Below, piece after piece: positions 21,878 to 34,439 of a stretch of DNA of 64,000 nucleotides. The DNA is taken from the NCBI GenBank assembly GCA_037176845.1, contig JAYKXP010000061.1, forward strand, positions 1 through 64,000, in the 5' to 3' direction. This DNA comes from Paramarasmius palmivorus. Its lineage: Eukaryota > Basidiomycota > Agaricomycetes > Agaricales > Marasmiaceae. Both the position numbers and the translations under genes were made by a program. Each line of letters opens with the position of its first letter. The stretch's first letter is position 1. The notes below the pieces were generated by a model that saw nothing but the letters and a program-made list of their open reading frames with translations, did not search any database and was not told the DNA's origin.

Positions 21878-24785
21878 ACCCTCCCTCCACATCGCTGCAG
21901 ATACGCGTAGATATGATCTTTGGTATATAGTACTTGTCCAGCATAGTTCCTTTATAGTTACGACACTAAACTTGACTCTTTCGAACGAATGTGCACGATT
22001 CATCTCGTTCCGCGACCCTCGCATATACTTTGTAGATCATCTTTTACGACCAGCTTTACCCATGTCACACAGAGGAACACAGCCAAAGGTTTTACACCAG
22101 GTATCAGAAGAACTATGTACCAAAGTCGTTCAACGTACTTCGGGAAGATGGGGAAAGGAGCTGAGCTCTTTGCAATGTTGACCTCCTTACGGGAATGTAT
22201 GACAATTGCAGAGGTTCTGGTTGGTGACTGGGAACATCCTGGCTAGTTTGATTATATGATGGAGCGATAAGCAGGCGCAGATGTATGAGTAGGACGAGTC
22301 TCGAGAGTAGATTCGAGTCGTGCGGTGGTAGTTTCTGGATTTCAACGGCAAAAACTAGACTCGTAACCACCTGCTGCGACATTCGATGACAGTCAATCGA
22401 ACCTCCTGAGAAGTAGGGTAGTTCACTATGTGGAGGAGTGGCAGCAGCTTTTGATGCGTAGCTTCGAATAGTGGCGGTTCGGGGGTGAACGAAGAAAAGT
22501 AGGTGGTAATTAGATACCTTCTTCTGATCGGAGCAGAGACCGCTTGGCAGGAACGAGCCCGAGGCACGCGTGTAAACGTTGCAAGAATGAATTCGTCGGT
22601 GGATCCGCCAGATGCGCCAAGCTAAGTATATAGGCCTATGAAAAGAGGTCCCCTAAGGAAAGGTTTGAGGATTTACCGGTAAGAACAGTAAGGGCGGAGT
22701 GAATAGCAACACTGCTGATGGTATACTCGACAGTGAGAGTAGTCCCTTGATTGTATAGCTTCTGCAAATGGTCGATTATGCCTGCCATCAAGACGGGGCT
22801 CGTCAGCCCGATAGTTAGGAATCGTTGTCAGTACTGAGTGCTAAGTCGGCAAAAGGATAGAAGATGGTACCGTTTATCAAAACTCCACATCGTACAACAA
22901 CGGTGAATCTGCATCTCCAATTAGATTGAGGCGAAGTTGAGCTAAAAGGTACTCGCTAGCATCTACTCCGCCGTCTCGCTGCCAAAGCGTCCGCGTCAGT
23001 GATATGCCTGGATGTGAAGACATCATACATACCTGAGGAATCAGACCATCAAGGATCCTGTATATGTAGATATTAGCTCATGAACCAACACAGAACACAG
23101 AGCTTTAGCCATACCCCAGGACTATCTTCTATTTATTACCGCCAAATTCCAAATACTTCGCAAGCGTTCCGTACTCTCCGCTCTTGACTGTCAAAGAACA
23201 TGGTAGAGTCGCCGACGTAATTACGCGATTACAACAGACACTGGCCGAGACATAGTCTGGTAATACCATTGTAGGTGTCCCTTGGTCCGTGCATTATAAC
23301 AAGGTACGTTCCGAAGAGAGGAGTGTAGAAGCCTAGGGAAGAGAAGCTCTTGGCATTCGGACATACCGTAGGTGAAGTACATGGCATAAGGATTGGTTTT
23401 TCTTCATTATTAGTAGCCGAATTGAGTAGAACGACGGACACATAGACTTTTAGTAGCTTACGAAGCTCGTTTTCCACCGCCGTCGAAGTCGTTTGTCGAG
23501 TCATGATGTATGATTGTCATGGATCGTGACGGTGATGGCACTGGGTAAGGTCGGGTTCAAAAGGACGCAATTGAATCAAAGTCGAACCGAAGCGACTAGA
23601 CAGAACCGGTGGAGATCATAGATATCATATCATATTTGAATCATTGAGAATGCCCTTAACAAAACTATGTTAGCCAGAACCGTGCTCGATGTAGAAACTT
23701 ACTTCATGCTATGGACAGCAAGCCTTCAGGTACTGTGACTCAAGGACAGCCATCTGTTGTCGAGATAGGCGCGAACCAGAATCCAAATAGGGACAAACCG
23801 TCGGTATCACGTAAGGTGCGGTCCAGTTCATGATCCTACAAATGTACTTGTCATGACGGTCAAATAGAGATTTCCTTGCGGAGACGCTGCTGACCTGGTC
23901 AACTGACGTACGATAACTCGACGAAGTTCCGCAATTATTGATATGATGGTAATATACTTGTAATATCAGAAAGGGGTATGTTGTTGGAATTGCGGAGACC
24001 TGTCCAGGATATATTCACTGGCATTCGGGAGTCGTCGATGGCAACTGCAAAGACCGAATCCTATCGGCGACATTCCTAGGCCTAACTCGTCCTCGTATAA
24101 TTGGCCGAATAACAGTTGGGACGGTTTCACGGAGATCTTGAGAATAGAGATTGATATTGGTGTCTGAGACGACGACGCAACAGAAAGTGAGGCAGTGAGC
24201 GATATAGGATAGGCAGTACTCGGACGCAGACTCACAGATCCACCAAGTCTATGACTCGCCGTCCTAAACCCCGCCTATAAACCCTCCGAGCATTTAGAAT
24301 AAGAATTTCCTCGCCGTGTCTTTGCTGGTAAGGATAGAGGAGAAAAACCGATTGCTTGGATGTGTATCAGGATCTGGCGATGATAGAAGGAGGACAGACC
24401 AGGTAAATTGTTCGTCGATTTTCCAAGTCGTTACCACGGCCGAAGAATAAAACACTTTGAGCAGGAGATGGTTTCTCAAGGTCCCGGTCGGATATTGGCT
24501 GCAAGCCATCCTGAGAGGGGAACCTCATGAGCTCGTCTGCTAAAGCGCTAGTAATACATAGATTAAAGTTCCGACCACTTGTCGGGCATCAAACTTCTCG
24601 GCATCTAGGGTTCGGATAATCGATGCGAAGATGGGCTGCTTCGGTAAAGTCATTTTGAAGTCGTTACAAAAAATACAGCAACCTGGGCACCGTGCATAGC
24701 ACGGGTTGACTTCCTAGTACCAGTATATTCAGAACATCGATAAGCGTGATATCTACAAGAGCATCTTTGAGGCAGACCCTCAAAT
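21878..24785. other. Region with unresolved minus-strand exons and a repeat
   Basis: A 2.9-kb stretch. On the minus strand an ATG at 23504 opens a 49-codon protein-like segment with a good donor (ACG|GTATGT), and another segment around 23240-23130 ends at a donor after Glu-Phe-Gly-Gly. Short exons may follow near 23080 and 23000. A further ATG-initiated frame lies at 24509-24294. I could not join these in phase or name a family. The interval also holds an inverted repeat partner (22296-22500). Confidence 0.3.
22296..22500 (-). repeat. Dispersed repeat, partner of 32208-32466
   Basis: Read on the minus strand, this matches the plus strand at 32208-32466 over several blocks, including TTCTTCGTTCACCCCCGAAC, GCTACGCATCAAAAG, AGGAGGTTCGAT and GACTCGAATCTACTCTCGAG. 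The other copy carries about 60 extra bases in the middle. The pair is inverted and 10 kb apart. No coding frame is shared, so a decayed mobile element is the simplest reading. Confidence 0.65.
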
Positions 24786-26851
24786 TCACTGCTGACGCTG
24801 CTCGGGTATAGCTTTCTGGGCTGCAACATCCTTCCTTGTGACATTACGTGTAAAAGTAAGGTTGGCTCCTGAGAAAAGGGCTAGCGACCGACGTAAATCA
24901 GCTAGGTTTTCGGCCAAGCAGTCAGTTATCATGCCTAATCACGGGTGACGACACACACCTAATCCATAATCCTTGGCCATTCGTTGCTCGGCAGCCTGTA
25001 TCGATTCCAGGTCCCCAGCACGATACATGTATCGCGACCAACGATCCCACAATTGTCTAGCATCTTCGCGTGAAAAAGTGTCAATTACCGACTCGAACAA
25101 GGTCTGTGCACCTGGAAGGGGATATGAGTCCGGATATTTGACGCATCTAGAACAACGTACGGGTTCGATCGTCTATGGAGATGAGCCAATCCAAATAGCA
25201 GGTGACGTAGTCTATCTCCTGAGAGTAATGGACCATTCCAGCTTCAAATGCACTCAGGGCGAACTCCTTGTTATTGCCATTGCCAAAAGCTAACTTTGCG
25301 GCCTCTTCGAACACCAACCAGGGTGCTGCAGGTGTGTCATTCATTGCTTGACGGAAGACAGACCAGGCAGCGATCAGTCCACTCTTCCGCAACTCGAAGC
25401 GCATATACATGGTATAGACGACACCCAAATCTTTGGCGATATCATCTGCTGCAAAATGTTGGAGGTTGGATCTGAAGGCAGTTCGTAGATTTTCCAAAAG
25501 CTGTTGATACAGTGTCTTTGTCTGATCCTCGTCGTTTCGAGCCTCCAAAGCGAGTGCGAGAGCGATATTCAAGAGTAAACTGTTGTAATCAGTATAATGA
25601 CAATTTACGCATAGTTCGTACGCACCTATCATTATTAGCCTTGATGCCCATCTTCAAGCAGACAAATGCTTCGTCAGCATCACCGATGCTCAGCCACCAT
25701 CTGTAGGCTGTGTACCTGGCCGGGAATCATTACAGGATGAGTACACACTGTAAGTATACAATGGGATCCAAAAGAGCTTACCAGAGTTCAGGGCAGAATC
25801 TCACTCTAACAGTGGCCTTGACATACGCGCTACGCAAGCGCTTTGTGTAGGCCGTCATATTGCCCTGCCGAAGTGAAAGAGGATCACTTTCTTCCCACCT
25901 TAAATAAGCTTCCCATCTTCGTACTAGCTGTCCGCCGGAAAAAGAAGACACGGGGGAGGCAGGGAGAAGCAGGGTGTCGCTTCTACAGCTTGATCTCTGT
26001 GTCGCCGAGGCGGACAGTGGGTAGAGCAAATGAATGTGACATTGATAATCATCGTAAACCCGCAGAGCTCGTATATAGGAGGGTAGAAGCCCGGCAATAG
26101 TGTGCTCAGCAGTAGACTTGTGATGCTTGTTTTCATACGCCTCAAGCAACTCCCAGAAAACAGGTAAGTCCTTGAGAGGTATCTTGACGACTTGGTGTAA
26201 TATTTCGCGAAGCGTAGTGTAGTCCTGCTTCTGGAGAAATCACAGTCAAGATTCACATGAATATTAGAAGATTAACTTTGCGCACCTCTTCCAGCACCGC
26301 CAGATACTCGGTCCACAAAGGAGAACTCTCTGCCTCATGTCCAACAAGATCTAAAACATATTTATATACATCTGAAAGAGACGTTGAGAGCCGTCGCTCT
26401 CTATGCAAGCAGTCATTATATGGCACGTAGGAGTCCAGGAAAGACCAAACCTGAGATATGACAGATATAGGGTACAGAGTGCAACGGATGGGGTTTTCAG
26501 GTACGACTTGAAAAGGTCTTCTATTTCTCCGGGCGTTTGATGGCTGTTGTTGGACACTGCCTTTGCGTAGGCCAGTTGAATGGCAGGCTGTGAATGCATC
26601 GTTATATTGCCAGGAGATGGTGTCGCGAAAAATCTCACAGTATTTGGAAAACATTCAATAGCAGCTTCATAAATCTCCAGGGATTTGGCAGTATTTATTC
26701 CTTTATCGTCCTGTGCATACAGCAACAGCGACTCCCACCTCTCATCGCGTGGATCGGATTTCGCATGCTGGAGTGCTTGTTCGACCTCTTCCAAGGTGTC
26801 TAAACTACCTTGCAGCGTGGGTGACGGTAAGTTGACGTGGTTGAACAGCAT
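24786..26851 (-). CDS. rna14: Rna14 / CstF-77-like mRNA 3'-end processing protein
   Basis: A 563-residue HAT-repeat (Suf domain) protein. Eight exons join in phase: 26851-26639, 26587-26451, 26400-26286, 26230-25782, 25715-25626, 25579-25161, 25111-24959 and 24901-24786. Supporting motifs are the early D-E-R-W-E-S-L-L segment, P-N-T-P-A-I-Q-L-A-Y, L-Y-L-S-Y-L-R, P-L-W-T-E-Y-L, R-R-W-E-A-Y-L-R-W-E-E-S-D-P-L and A-Y-R-W-W-L, which match HAT helices of the family. Rna14 scaffolds cleavage factor IA in the nucleus and binds Rna15 through a C-terminal 'monkeytail'. This protein ends about 30 residues after its last HAT-like segment, so that tail seems absent or lies in unrecognised exons. A 132-bp in-frame piece of exon 4 (about 26062-25931) has weak splice borders and may be an intron. 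A diverged paralogue is possible. Confidence 0.8.
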
Positions 26852-27202
26852 GGCTAGGTGGTGTACCCGGGTGAGTGGTGAGTGTTGTTGAAGACGGGAA
26901 CAATGAATCCTAAGTTAAAGTTGACGAACCCGCGTATTATGACTGTCCATCTCTCGACGTTGAACGTCTCATCGGATCTAGGGTTGACTTGTTTGTAACC
27001 TCCCTGCCTGCTATCGAAACACTACCTCAGCTTCCTTTTTCAAGTTAGAAGAGAAATACTGGAACCGCATATCAAAAAATCTTCCACGACACCGGAATTT
27101 CCAGCTCTTTATTTACATGTCCAGCCTCTGGAAGACAGCAACCACAATCTCACAAATACCAATGACAGCTGCTTCTGGAATGGAGACAATAAAGCTCCAA
27201 CG
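26852..27202. other. Upstream region of the Rna14-like gene
   Basis: Presumed promoter and leader. No gene or distinct motif recognised. Confidence 0.4.
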
Positions 27203-27747
27203 GTCCTATCGAGTCACCGCAGCCCTGAACACAACCAGAGGACAATACTGCACTTCGCCGAAGGTTGGGCCACGATATCGGGCCCTACTCCAGTTTCACC
27301 AGGAATACCAATCAAAGCCACCTTTCTGGGCTGATAGCCTCACCCCGCAGGGATAGGTAATGATACCGTCACTGCGCCCTTCCCGCGACTTGGTGTACCT
27401 TCGTCAACCTTCGTCAATTGGAGCCCAATCCACTGCTAACTTGGCCGATCGGGCTGACAAGGTCCATTTAACCATTGTCCTGTCGAGTCACCGCAGCCCT
27501 GAACACAACCAGAGGACAATACTGCACTTCACCGAAGGTTGGGCCACGATATCGGGCCCTACTCCAGTTTCACCAGGAATACCAATCAAATCCACCTTTC
27601 TGGGCCGATAACCTCACCCCGCAGGGATAGGTAATGATACCGTCACTGCGCCCTTCCCGCGACTTGGTGTACCTTCGTCAACCTTCGTCAATTGGAGCCC
27701 AATCCACTGCTAACTTGGCCGATCGGGCTGACAAGGTCCATTTAACC
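27203..27747 (+). repeat. Direct tandem duplication, 274-bp unit x2
   Basis: Two adjacent copies (about 27203-27476 and 27477-27747) with an offset of exactly 274 bp and only a handful of differences, for example GTCCTATCGAG against GTCCTGTCGAG. Near-identity indicates a recent event. The unit is GC-richer than its flanks. Short frames within the two copies differ because of the flanks and are not taken as genes. Confidence 0.9.
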
Positions 27748-30700
27748 GTTGATCATTGACAGCGGTGTAGGCTCAGTCCTGGGAGACGTCATGGGAGTTA
27801 GCTTGTATTGGGTTGGACTAGGGTCTGCGACGAGCGAGATGCGAAGGGTTTCCCGTCGAATTCGACTCTTGGGAGGCAAGGTTCAGCACATCAAGCCAAA
27901 AACGGCCGGATGACGACACGGACTCACCGTTGTCATAAAACCTGTTCAATATTCTCTAATTCAAGAAAAAGCACGACAGCTACAGAAAAGTGAGCGAAAA
28001 TGAGCTCAGACAGACAAACAACACGGGCTCACCCCCTTGACAGAACTAACGTTCATCGAGGTGTAGCGTGCCGGTTGCGGAAAGGTGTGTATGAAATCCA
28101 CTCTTGTCCACAAGAATTTGCTCTCGCAAATAGACGTGCGGACTGACTGATGAGCTATTTCGACATTCGGTAGACGCATCAAGTCTAGGGAGTCATTGGA
28201 ATGAGGAGTATGGTAAGCGTCTCACTTGTGCTATCCGTGAATGTTGTCTACGATTGACTAGGGCTGTCCATTCAATGTCCGTTGTGCCACACGATAAACA
28301 CCAAAATAGGAGGAGGCGCTTTCGTAACAATTGCAATGTATATTCGACTGTAGCATATCGGGTAAGAGACAAGGCGGGAGGACAATAAGGACTCACTGTG
28401 GTGACGGTGGTGACGGTGCAGGCGTTTACATCCATCTCAGTTGCTGCAAGTGAAGAGCTGTAACGGGGTTTACAATTTAGCAATAGAAGGTGAGCACATA
28501 TGCAATCGTTACCTTGTTGTGGGCCGAAATGCGAAATTTGAACAAGAGTCTCAGACATTCGGAGTCGGCTTGCGTCGGAGTCTCATTTTTGAATACTGTC
28601 TCACCCTCACCTTTCAGCTTTGCGTCGGCTCTGATTCCTTCAACTGGGTATATTCGCGTTCAGGATGGGATCGAGAAAGATAGAGAAAAGACGAGGTCTG
28701 AGAGAAGGCCCGAGGAGGGTGTTTTGACGAATCGCGTGTTTTCGTGATCCATCAAACAGGAAAATTGAACATGCGCAAGGTCACGGTCTCATCGGAACGA
28801 ACTGCTTCCTTCAATCCACTAGACACAAGGTAAGCCTTCAGCTTGTTAGCGGTCATTATACTGAGGTTCAAATTTCCAAACCCTGAAAGGACACAACCTC
28901 AACGTATGCCCGGAGATTGCTAGATTTCCTTCTATAACGACCACGTCCCAGTTTCCTTCCACGCTTTATCCAAATCCTGGCCATGAACCACGCTTTTCAT
29001 CTGAAAATGTACGTTTGGAACTTATGCGCAAAACAACCCTCATACAGGTCGAAGCCAGACTCATGATTCCTTCGACACGACTGCTGGCACTGCAGTTTTG
29101 CCTGAACATTTGCACAGCCCCTCCTCCCCTCTCTCATAGCAACAGTCCTCCTTAATCTACAAGTCATAAGAGCACCTTGCGGCAGATTCCGAGTTGCAGT
29201 CGATGCAACCTTGTCTAACATGTATGCCATCCCTCTCGTATCCTCGCAAATCATTCCAATTGTGATCTTCATTCGCAGAGCCGACAGTGCCACGGATTAG
29301 CAGATTAGGTGTTGCATTTCAACTATCGCTCTACTCCCCAGCAGCCATCCCTCCGACCAAATTAAACTCCTTGAGCACCGACCTCGGTATGCAGAACATG
29401 ACATACAGTCCGCACATACACTTTTGTGATCAGTTTTCTGTCAACCCTTGAGGATGGCTCCATAACAGATCAGACGGCGCTGGAGTACTTATACGAGCCT
29501 GTGTGCAAATATGCTGGGTTGGGCTTGGAATTACTGCAGGAATATAGATGTCACTACCTGGGGTGTGTTTGTCTTAGAGCGATCTTCTTCCGAATGTACC
29601 CACTGACGGATAGCTAGGTAACGTTTCTTATGCCGACAGAGAAACTGGCACTTGAGAGAAACACACCCGACAACCGGACACCATCATTCGAATCGATAAT
29701 GCCACCAACGTCGAGGCCAGTAGCTCGTCTGCTTTTGCTTATCGCCCGCAATACCTTCCCCTCTCTAGGCCTACGGTTGCTGAGTTGGTCATCATTCCAG
29801 GACAAGATTACATCAGAATAGTTAAGAAAGCTTTCGCCATCTGATACGTCACTTTTAGCTTTTTGGACGCTGGGAGCTGAGCAGGGATAGTCGCATCTTA
29901 ATACTACCATTGATGCTTCCCCTTACAGTGATTCCGCGAGTACAGTATTCGTCTCTGGGCATTTGGGAGCTAATTATGATTACACATAGGTCAGAATTAC
30001 TTGAAAAGATGTATAACTAGTCAAGGTTGATGCGTTGATGGAGCGTTCATGTGGTTTTGGAGCGCAGGTGTCAGTCCATAGTCCCGATTTTTATGAGACT
30101 AATGGGCTGTCCGTAGCGACGTGATCTCCCAGGCTCTACATCCTGCGCTGGGCCTCTTGGTTCTATGGATACCTCAGGCTGGGAGACACCCAGTGCGGCG
30201 TTGGATGTGACATCGAGGCGTTCCTCAAGCCATGCAAGCTAATCCTAGACATCGCACTCTGAGGTAAATGAGAGGTCTTTTGAAGTTCGATCAAATACTC
30301 ATCCAGGATAGGTATAACAGAAGTGTATGCTGAAATGCGTCCTAGAGAGTGCATTGTATGTATCCCCCAACTTGTCGGCTTTGAGATGCTGATCGTTGTT
30401 CTTCTAGTTGAATGCAATCGGAGGATGCAAGCAATTACGCGACTTTTTACCGTTCGTATTTTCGGATTCTTTCCCTCAATGTGGCGGACTCGAGATTATT
30501 ACTAGTCAAGCGTTAGCCAGCATGTCTCGGACTCCTACTAGTACTGTGACATTCGCTTTGGTTCGTCATATACTCTTGATCTGAGCGACACGAATGCGAG
30601 AATGCAATTCCAATGACAGGTATCAACTAATATAGAGATAAGTAGGCGAGTAAATGAAATCCAAGGTGGAAGACATGGAAAAGACATGCAAATATGCAAG

Positions 30701-32207
30701 TTGGTCTACATCCATGGCAATTGTTAAAGTCGACTCGATGATTGCTGTTGTGGGTCGTGGGCTTTCAGTCCTCGAGGCTCGGGAAGACAGAACCACTCGG
30801 CAAAATTGTTGGCTGATCAGATTTCCTTCAACGGCGAGACGATTGTCAGGCAAGAGGATGCTGTAGTAACCAGTGAAAGTGATTGATCCGCATTTGTAGA
30901 TCCTTCGGACATGTCCAATAATTGGTGGTACTTTTCGAGGGTGCGTCGGGGCGAAGTGAGAGCCCAAGAATGAATATGTAGTACCACCCAGCCACCTCCA
31001 AATAAAAGGTCCGATTGCCCTGAAAAGTTTACTTGGGTTTGGCTCTTGACAGACGGAAGATTGGTCGACGGGTTGCGCTCTAGACTGACGTGGATCCGAC
31101 AAACATCTTTCCTTGAAGCCACCATCATGCCAACGAGGACGTTGAGCATACGAACCCTAGTGTTATGATGGGCGGGAGAGATGCACGAGGAAAAGAACAT
31201 CTCCAATGGCAACTAGCACTCAATCAGACATTTTCACTTTGCGGAAGGACGTCGTAGACACATACCAACAAAGGAGCACACTCTCCACTCAAGCTCGTGT
31301 GTGCAGACCTTGACTCAAGACCGCGAGACGAGAATCGAATCAATTCCTCGCCAAGTCTCGGCGTCACATACTGTCTGCGAGAATTATGAGGTGCATTGGT
31401 ATCGGAGTGTAATACTTGATACTTACAATTACCGAGACTGTACTAGGGCTCAGCTTGGCCTAGTGAAGTTGGTGCTGGTCGTGGTCCGTCGTGGTAGGCA
31501 GGTAAGAGCTTAAGCGCTTAGGCGCCCGAATTGTCTCTTGACCGATAACACCCATTACCCGCTTCATCGTAGACCACTAGGCAGGCGAGTGAACTCAAGG
31601 TGTCCCTTCTCAGGATGGCTTGCAGCCAATATCCGACGGGAAACTCGAGAACTCATCTTCTATCAAAGTGAATTGCGTCCAGGATGGACTGTTTTCAAAG
31701 ATTCTCGTACACAGTCAGCTACGCTCCCTACAAGTCTGCAAGTTCCTGTCTCCGCTGTTCATCGACTTTGATATCCTACCGACGCGGGGCAATCTTCCAC
31801 GTCATTCTGTGATTTCCCCAGAACCATTTGTCACCATAGACTTGGTACCATCAGCGCAGCGGGGGTAGTAGCGGTAGTAGCCAACCAGTTTATCTCGGTG
31901 GTACGTTTTCGTCCTAGGTTCTTTTCGACGATAACATGTCTGATAAAATTCGACTTTTTTTTAGGTCTACGGTGCCTTGGGCAGTCCTGATTGAGGTACT
32001 GACCATACTCTCGAGCTACGGAACCGTTGCCCTTCCTTCCTTCCGTCAAAGCAAACGCCTACTAGTATACTATACAGCAGCGGTTGCAGCGCTTCACTCT
32101 CTTGATGTTGACTCCGCTCGGTCGCCACACTTCCCAATCATCTGCTCCCTTCAGCAATTCTTTCACCACATCCGAGTGGACCAACTCTAAATCAATCTTA
32201 TCAACTC
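27748..32207. other. Gene-poor region with decayed repeats
   Basis: About 4.5 kb without a recognised gene. On the minus strand near 28590-28200 three short exon-like pieces with good splice signals could form a small protein (start at 28530, later a Thr/Val-rich and a Leu/Arg-rich segment), but phase is ambiguous and no family is evident. One short repeat at 31501-31577 matches 12481-12560. The remainder shows only short unsupported frames. Confidence 0.35.
31501..31577 (+). repeat. Short dispersed repeat, partner of 12481-12560
   Basis: Same block order as the copy at 12481 (TAAGAGCTTAAG, CCCGAAT, TCTCTTGAC, CTTCATCGTAGACCAC), with small indels. Non-coding. Confidence 0.5.
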
Positions 32208-32466
32208 CTTTTCTTCGTTCACCCCCGAACCGCCACTATTCAAAGCTACGCATCAAAAGTTGCTGCCCCTCCTCCACAGAGTGAACTCTCGGTATCGCGC
32301 ATTCTCAGCGGAGTTTTTAGACTCGAACCACTTGCTGCTTGATGAGTTGGAGCCCTACCCTACTCCTCAGGAGGTTCGATCAACTGTCATTGAATGTCGC
32401 AGCAGGTTTTTGCCATTCAAATCCTGGAACTACCACTGCACGACTCGAATCTACTCTCGAGCCTCG
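32208..32466 (+). repeat. Dispersed repeat, partner of 22296-22500
   Basis: Plus-strand copy of the repeat described at 22296-22500, with an extra internal block (about 32286-32350). Both copies share a string of exact blocks of 12-20 bp, so common origin is clear even though each is decayed. Confidence 0.65.
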
Positions 32467-32985
32467 TTCTACTCCCTCCAGCCTTGAGAACTTGAGAACT
32501 CGAGACCAGGCCAAGCTCTAATGCAGTCCATTAGCAAGTGTGCCGGTAGGGCCATCACGATGCAAAGCGACTGAGACTCGGGCACACATTCTTTTGCGCT
32601 CCTGACCGCGGCCGGGTGCTGTTCCTTCCTCTGCTTCTGACAGCGTATTTTGTCCGCAAGTGTCTCTGTACGCTGTAGCAATGCCTCGCAGTTTCTCAGG
32701 TAATAGCATGAAGCGTTGGGCTTTGATGAGGAATTGTTTTGCCCTCGAGAATAGACTTTCAGGACTCACAACGCTCAGGTTTCGATATCTGTAAAAGATC
32801 AATTGTTCTCGGAGCTCGTTCTTCACACCTAGGAAAGCTGGGGCATTGAATCATAGAAGTCCAGAGACTACCCAACGACAAGCCGGGACCACCTACTGTT
32901 TCGAGGTGTTCGTTAAGAGCCAAGATGAGGAGTTATGGATTGAATAGTGCGTGGTACGTCTCGATATATTCATACTATCACGAAA

Positions 32986-33666
32986 TTATACGTTATTAAT
33001 GTTATTAATGAAAGCGATCACAGATCTGCCCGTATGCAACGCCTTGTCAAAGAGTCCAAATTGGTACGATGAAAACCGTTTGATTATTACCATTGCCAAA
33101 AGAGCGAGGAAGATGACGATGATAAGCCACGTGAAAGCTTTGAAGGTGGAAGATCGATTGACAGGCTAGGCAGTACTTAAAAGGTCGTGTTGTGAGAATC
33201 TAATCAAGTTTCGCACCTCATTTGCTGCCCTCCAGCCAGAAACATATGTGTCAAATGCCAGTTGTTCTGCATCGTCAGACACTCCAACCTGCGTGGAGTG
33301 ACGAGTCAGTCCTAGTGTGATCATTAGGCGAATTTACTACTCACTTCGTCAGCGCTACTATTAGCCAGCATCTCGAGAAGCTCATTCCTATCATCGGCGA
33401 GGGTCTTCAGAGCGCGCTATTGGGACATGGTCATAAGCATGAGCTCGAATATGATATATGCTTGAGCTTCAAACCTTGAAAAGAGTATTTTGACGCTGCA
33501 CTTTCTCCAACTGACGTTCCTTTAGTTGGAGTTCAGTCTCCAGCATTGAGATCCTATTCTCCTTGGCCAAGCGAAGGACATCGGCGGGCTTCGTGTCGAA
33601 GTGTCAGTTTCAAAGTGTGAAAACCGATGATGGAATGCGTACCGCTGCTGCACTGAAGTTGGACAT
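32986..33666 (-). CDS. Small tail-anchored-like coiled-coil protein
   Basis: A 153-residue protein found only after splicing: exons 33666-33643, 33588-33475, 33416-33345, 33288-33217 and 33165-32986, all in phase 0, with introns of 51-58 bp. Residues 9-70 are Lys/Glu/Leu-rich heptads (for example E-L-Q-L-K-E-R-Q-L-E-K-V), predicting a coiled coil. Residues 104-122 (F-T-W-L-I-I-V-I-F-L...V-I-I) form one hydrophobic span, followed by a basic 31-residue tail ending N-N-V. The layout (cytosolic coiled coil, one membrane span near the C terminus, no signal peptide) fits a membrane tether or adaptor, but the tail is rather long for a strict tail-anchored protein. No family recognised. Confidence 0.7.
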
Positions 33667-34439
33667 GACAGGAAAGACGAACCGATACAGATTGAGTATG
33701 AGCTTTTATACCTTTGAGGCCATTGAAGACAAAGAATGTGATACGAGGGTGTGACTTGTGAAAGGGCAACCACGACGTGCTATTAAGGAAGGGTGATTGT
33801 CCCACGGTGTTCGGATTTCGTGAACTGGAAAAGCATGATCGGGGAACTGTCTGTTCCATTTCTTGCTCGTTCAAACCGATTTCTCACCTCGAAGCTACTC
33901 AAAAATCCGTTGACAGGCCAAGTTCAAGGGAACTCTTTTGCACTCATCTCTTGACTCAAAATGGTCGTATAGTGGAACGATCGAAAAGCTCTTTGGGAGA
34001 TCTTCAATCAGGTGGAAATAGTATCTTGGAGTTTGTATGGTATAGGCCATATACACGGTTGGAATCAGGGTTTCCAAGTCACGGAACTCAGGCGCAGCAT
34101 TCGAAATCAAGATGGATCTCAGAATCACGCATTAGAATTCAAGTGGTCTCGCTACGGCTCCAGTTAGATGTAGTGAATCTCGGTACCAAGTGCAGGTGCG
34201 TCGTTGCCATGCGTTTTCCAGTGTTTTATTGACTCACCTTCGTCCTCAAAAGAGCATATGTCACTTCCTCCTTGCTTAGTCCCGTGGGTACCCGCTCTCC
34301 ATGTTCAACTTCAAGGAACAGAAGATAGCTTTCCCAAGGCAAACATCGGCGCTCAATACTGAACGGCCCCTTGGTGTCCTCCCTTGGTGCTTATGAACAT
34401 ATCAGAACCGGTCTTGATGGATACCCAGAGACTGTCATG
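33667..34439. other. Intergenic region left of the LINE relic
   Basis: Contains a 151-codon plus-strand frame (33777-34232) with no recognisable motif and unusual composition, possibly part of the adjoining retroelement relic or chance. It also holds the promoter of the small coiled-coil gene. Confidence 0.3.

Noticed and set aside
25160..25175. GGGTTCGATC as a tRNA T-loop
   Set aside because: It lies at an exon boundary of the Rna14-like gene on the other strand and no acceptor or anticodon stems surround it.
27117..27611. Two similar small proteins in the tandem duplication
   Set aside because: The frames differ between the copies and depend on flanks, and the similarity is explained by DNA duplication rather than coding constraint.
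33777..34232. 151-codon plus-strand frame as a gene
   Set aside because: No domain, odd composition, no splice partner, and it lies between a real gene and a dead retroelement; more likely chance or relic.
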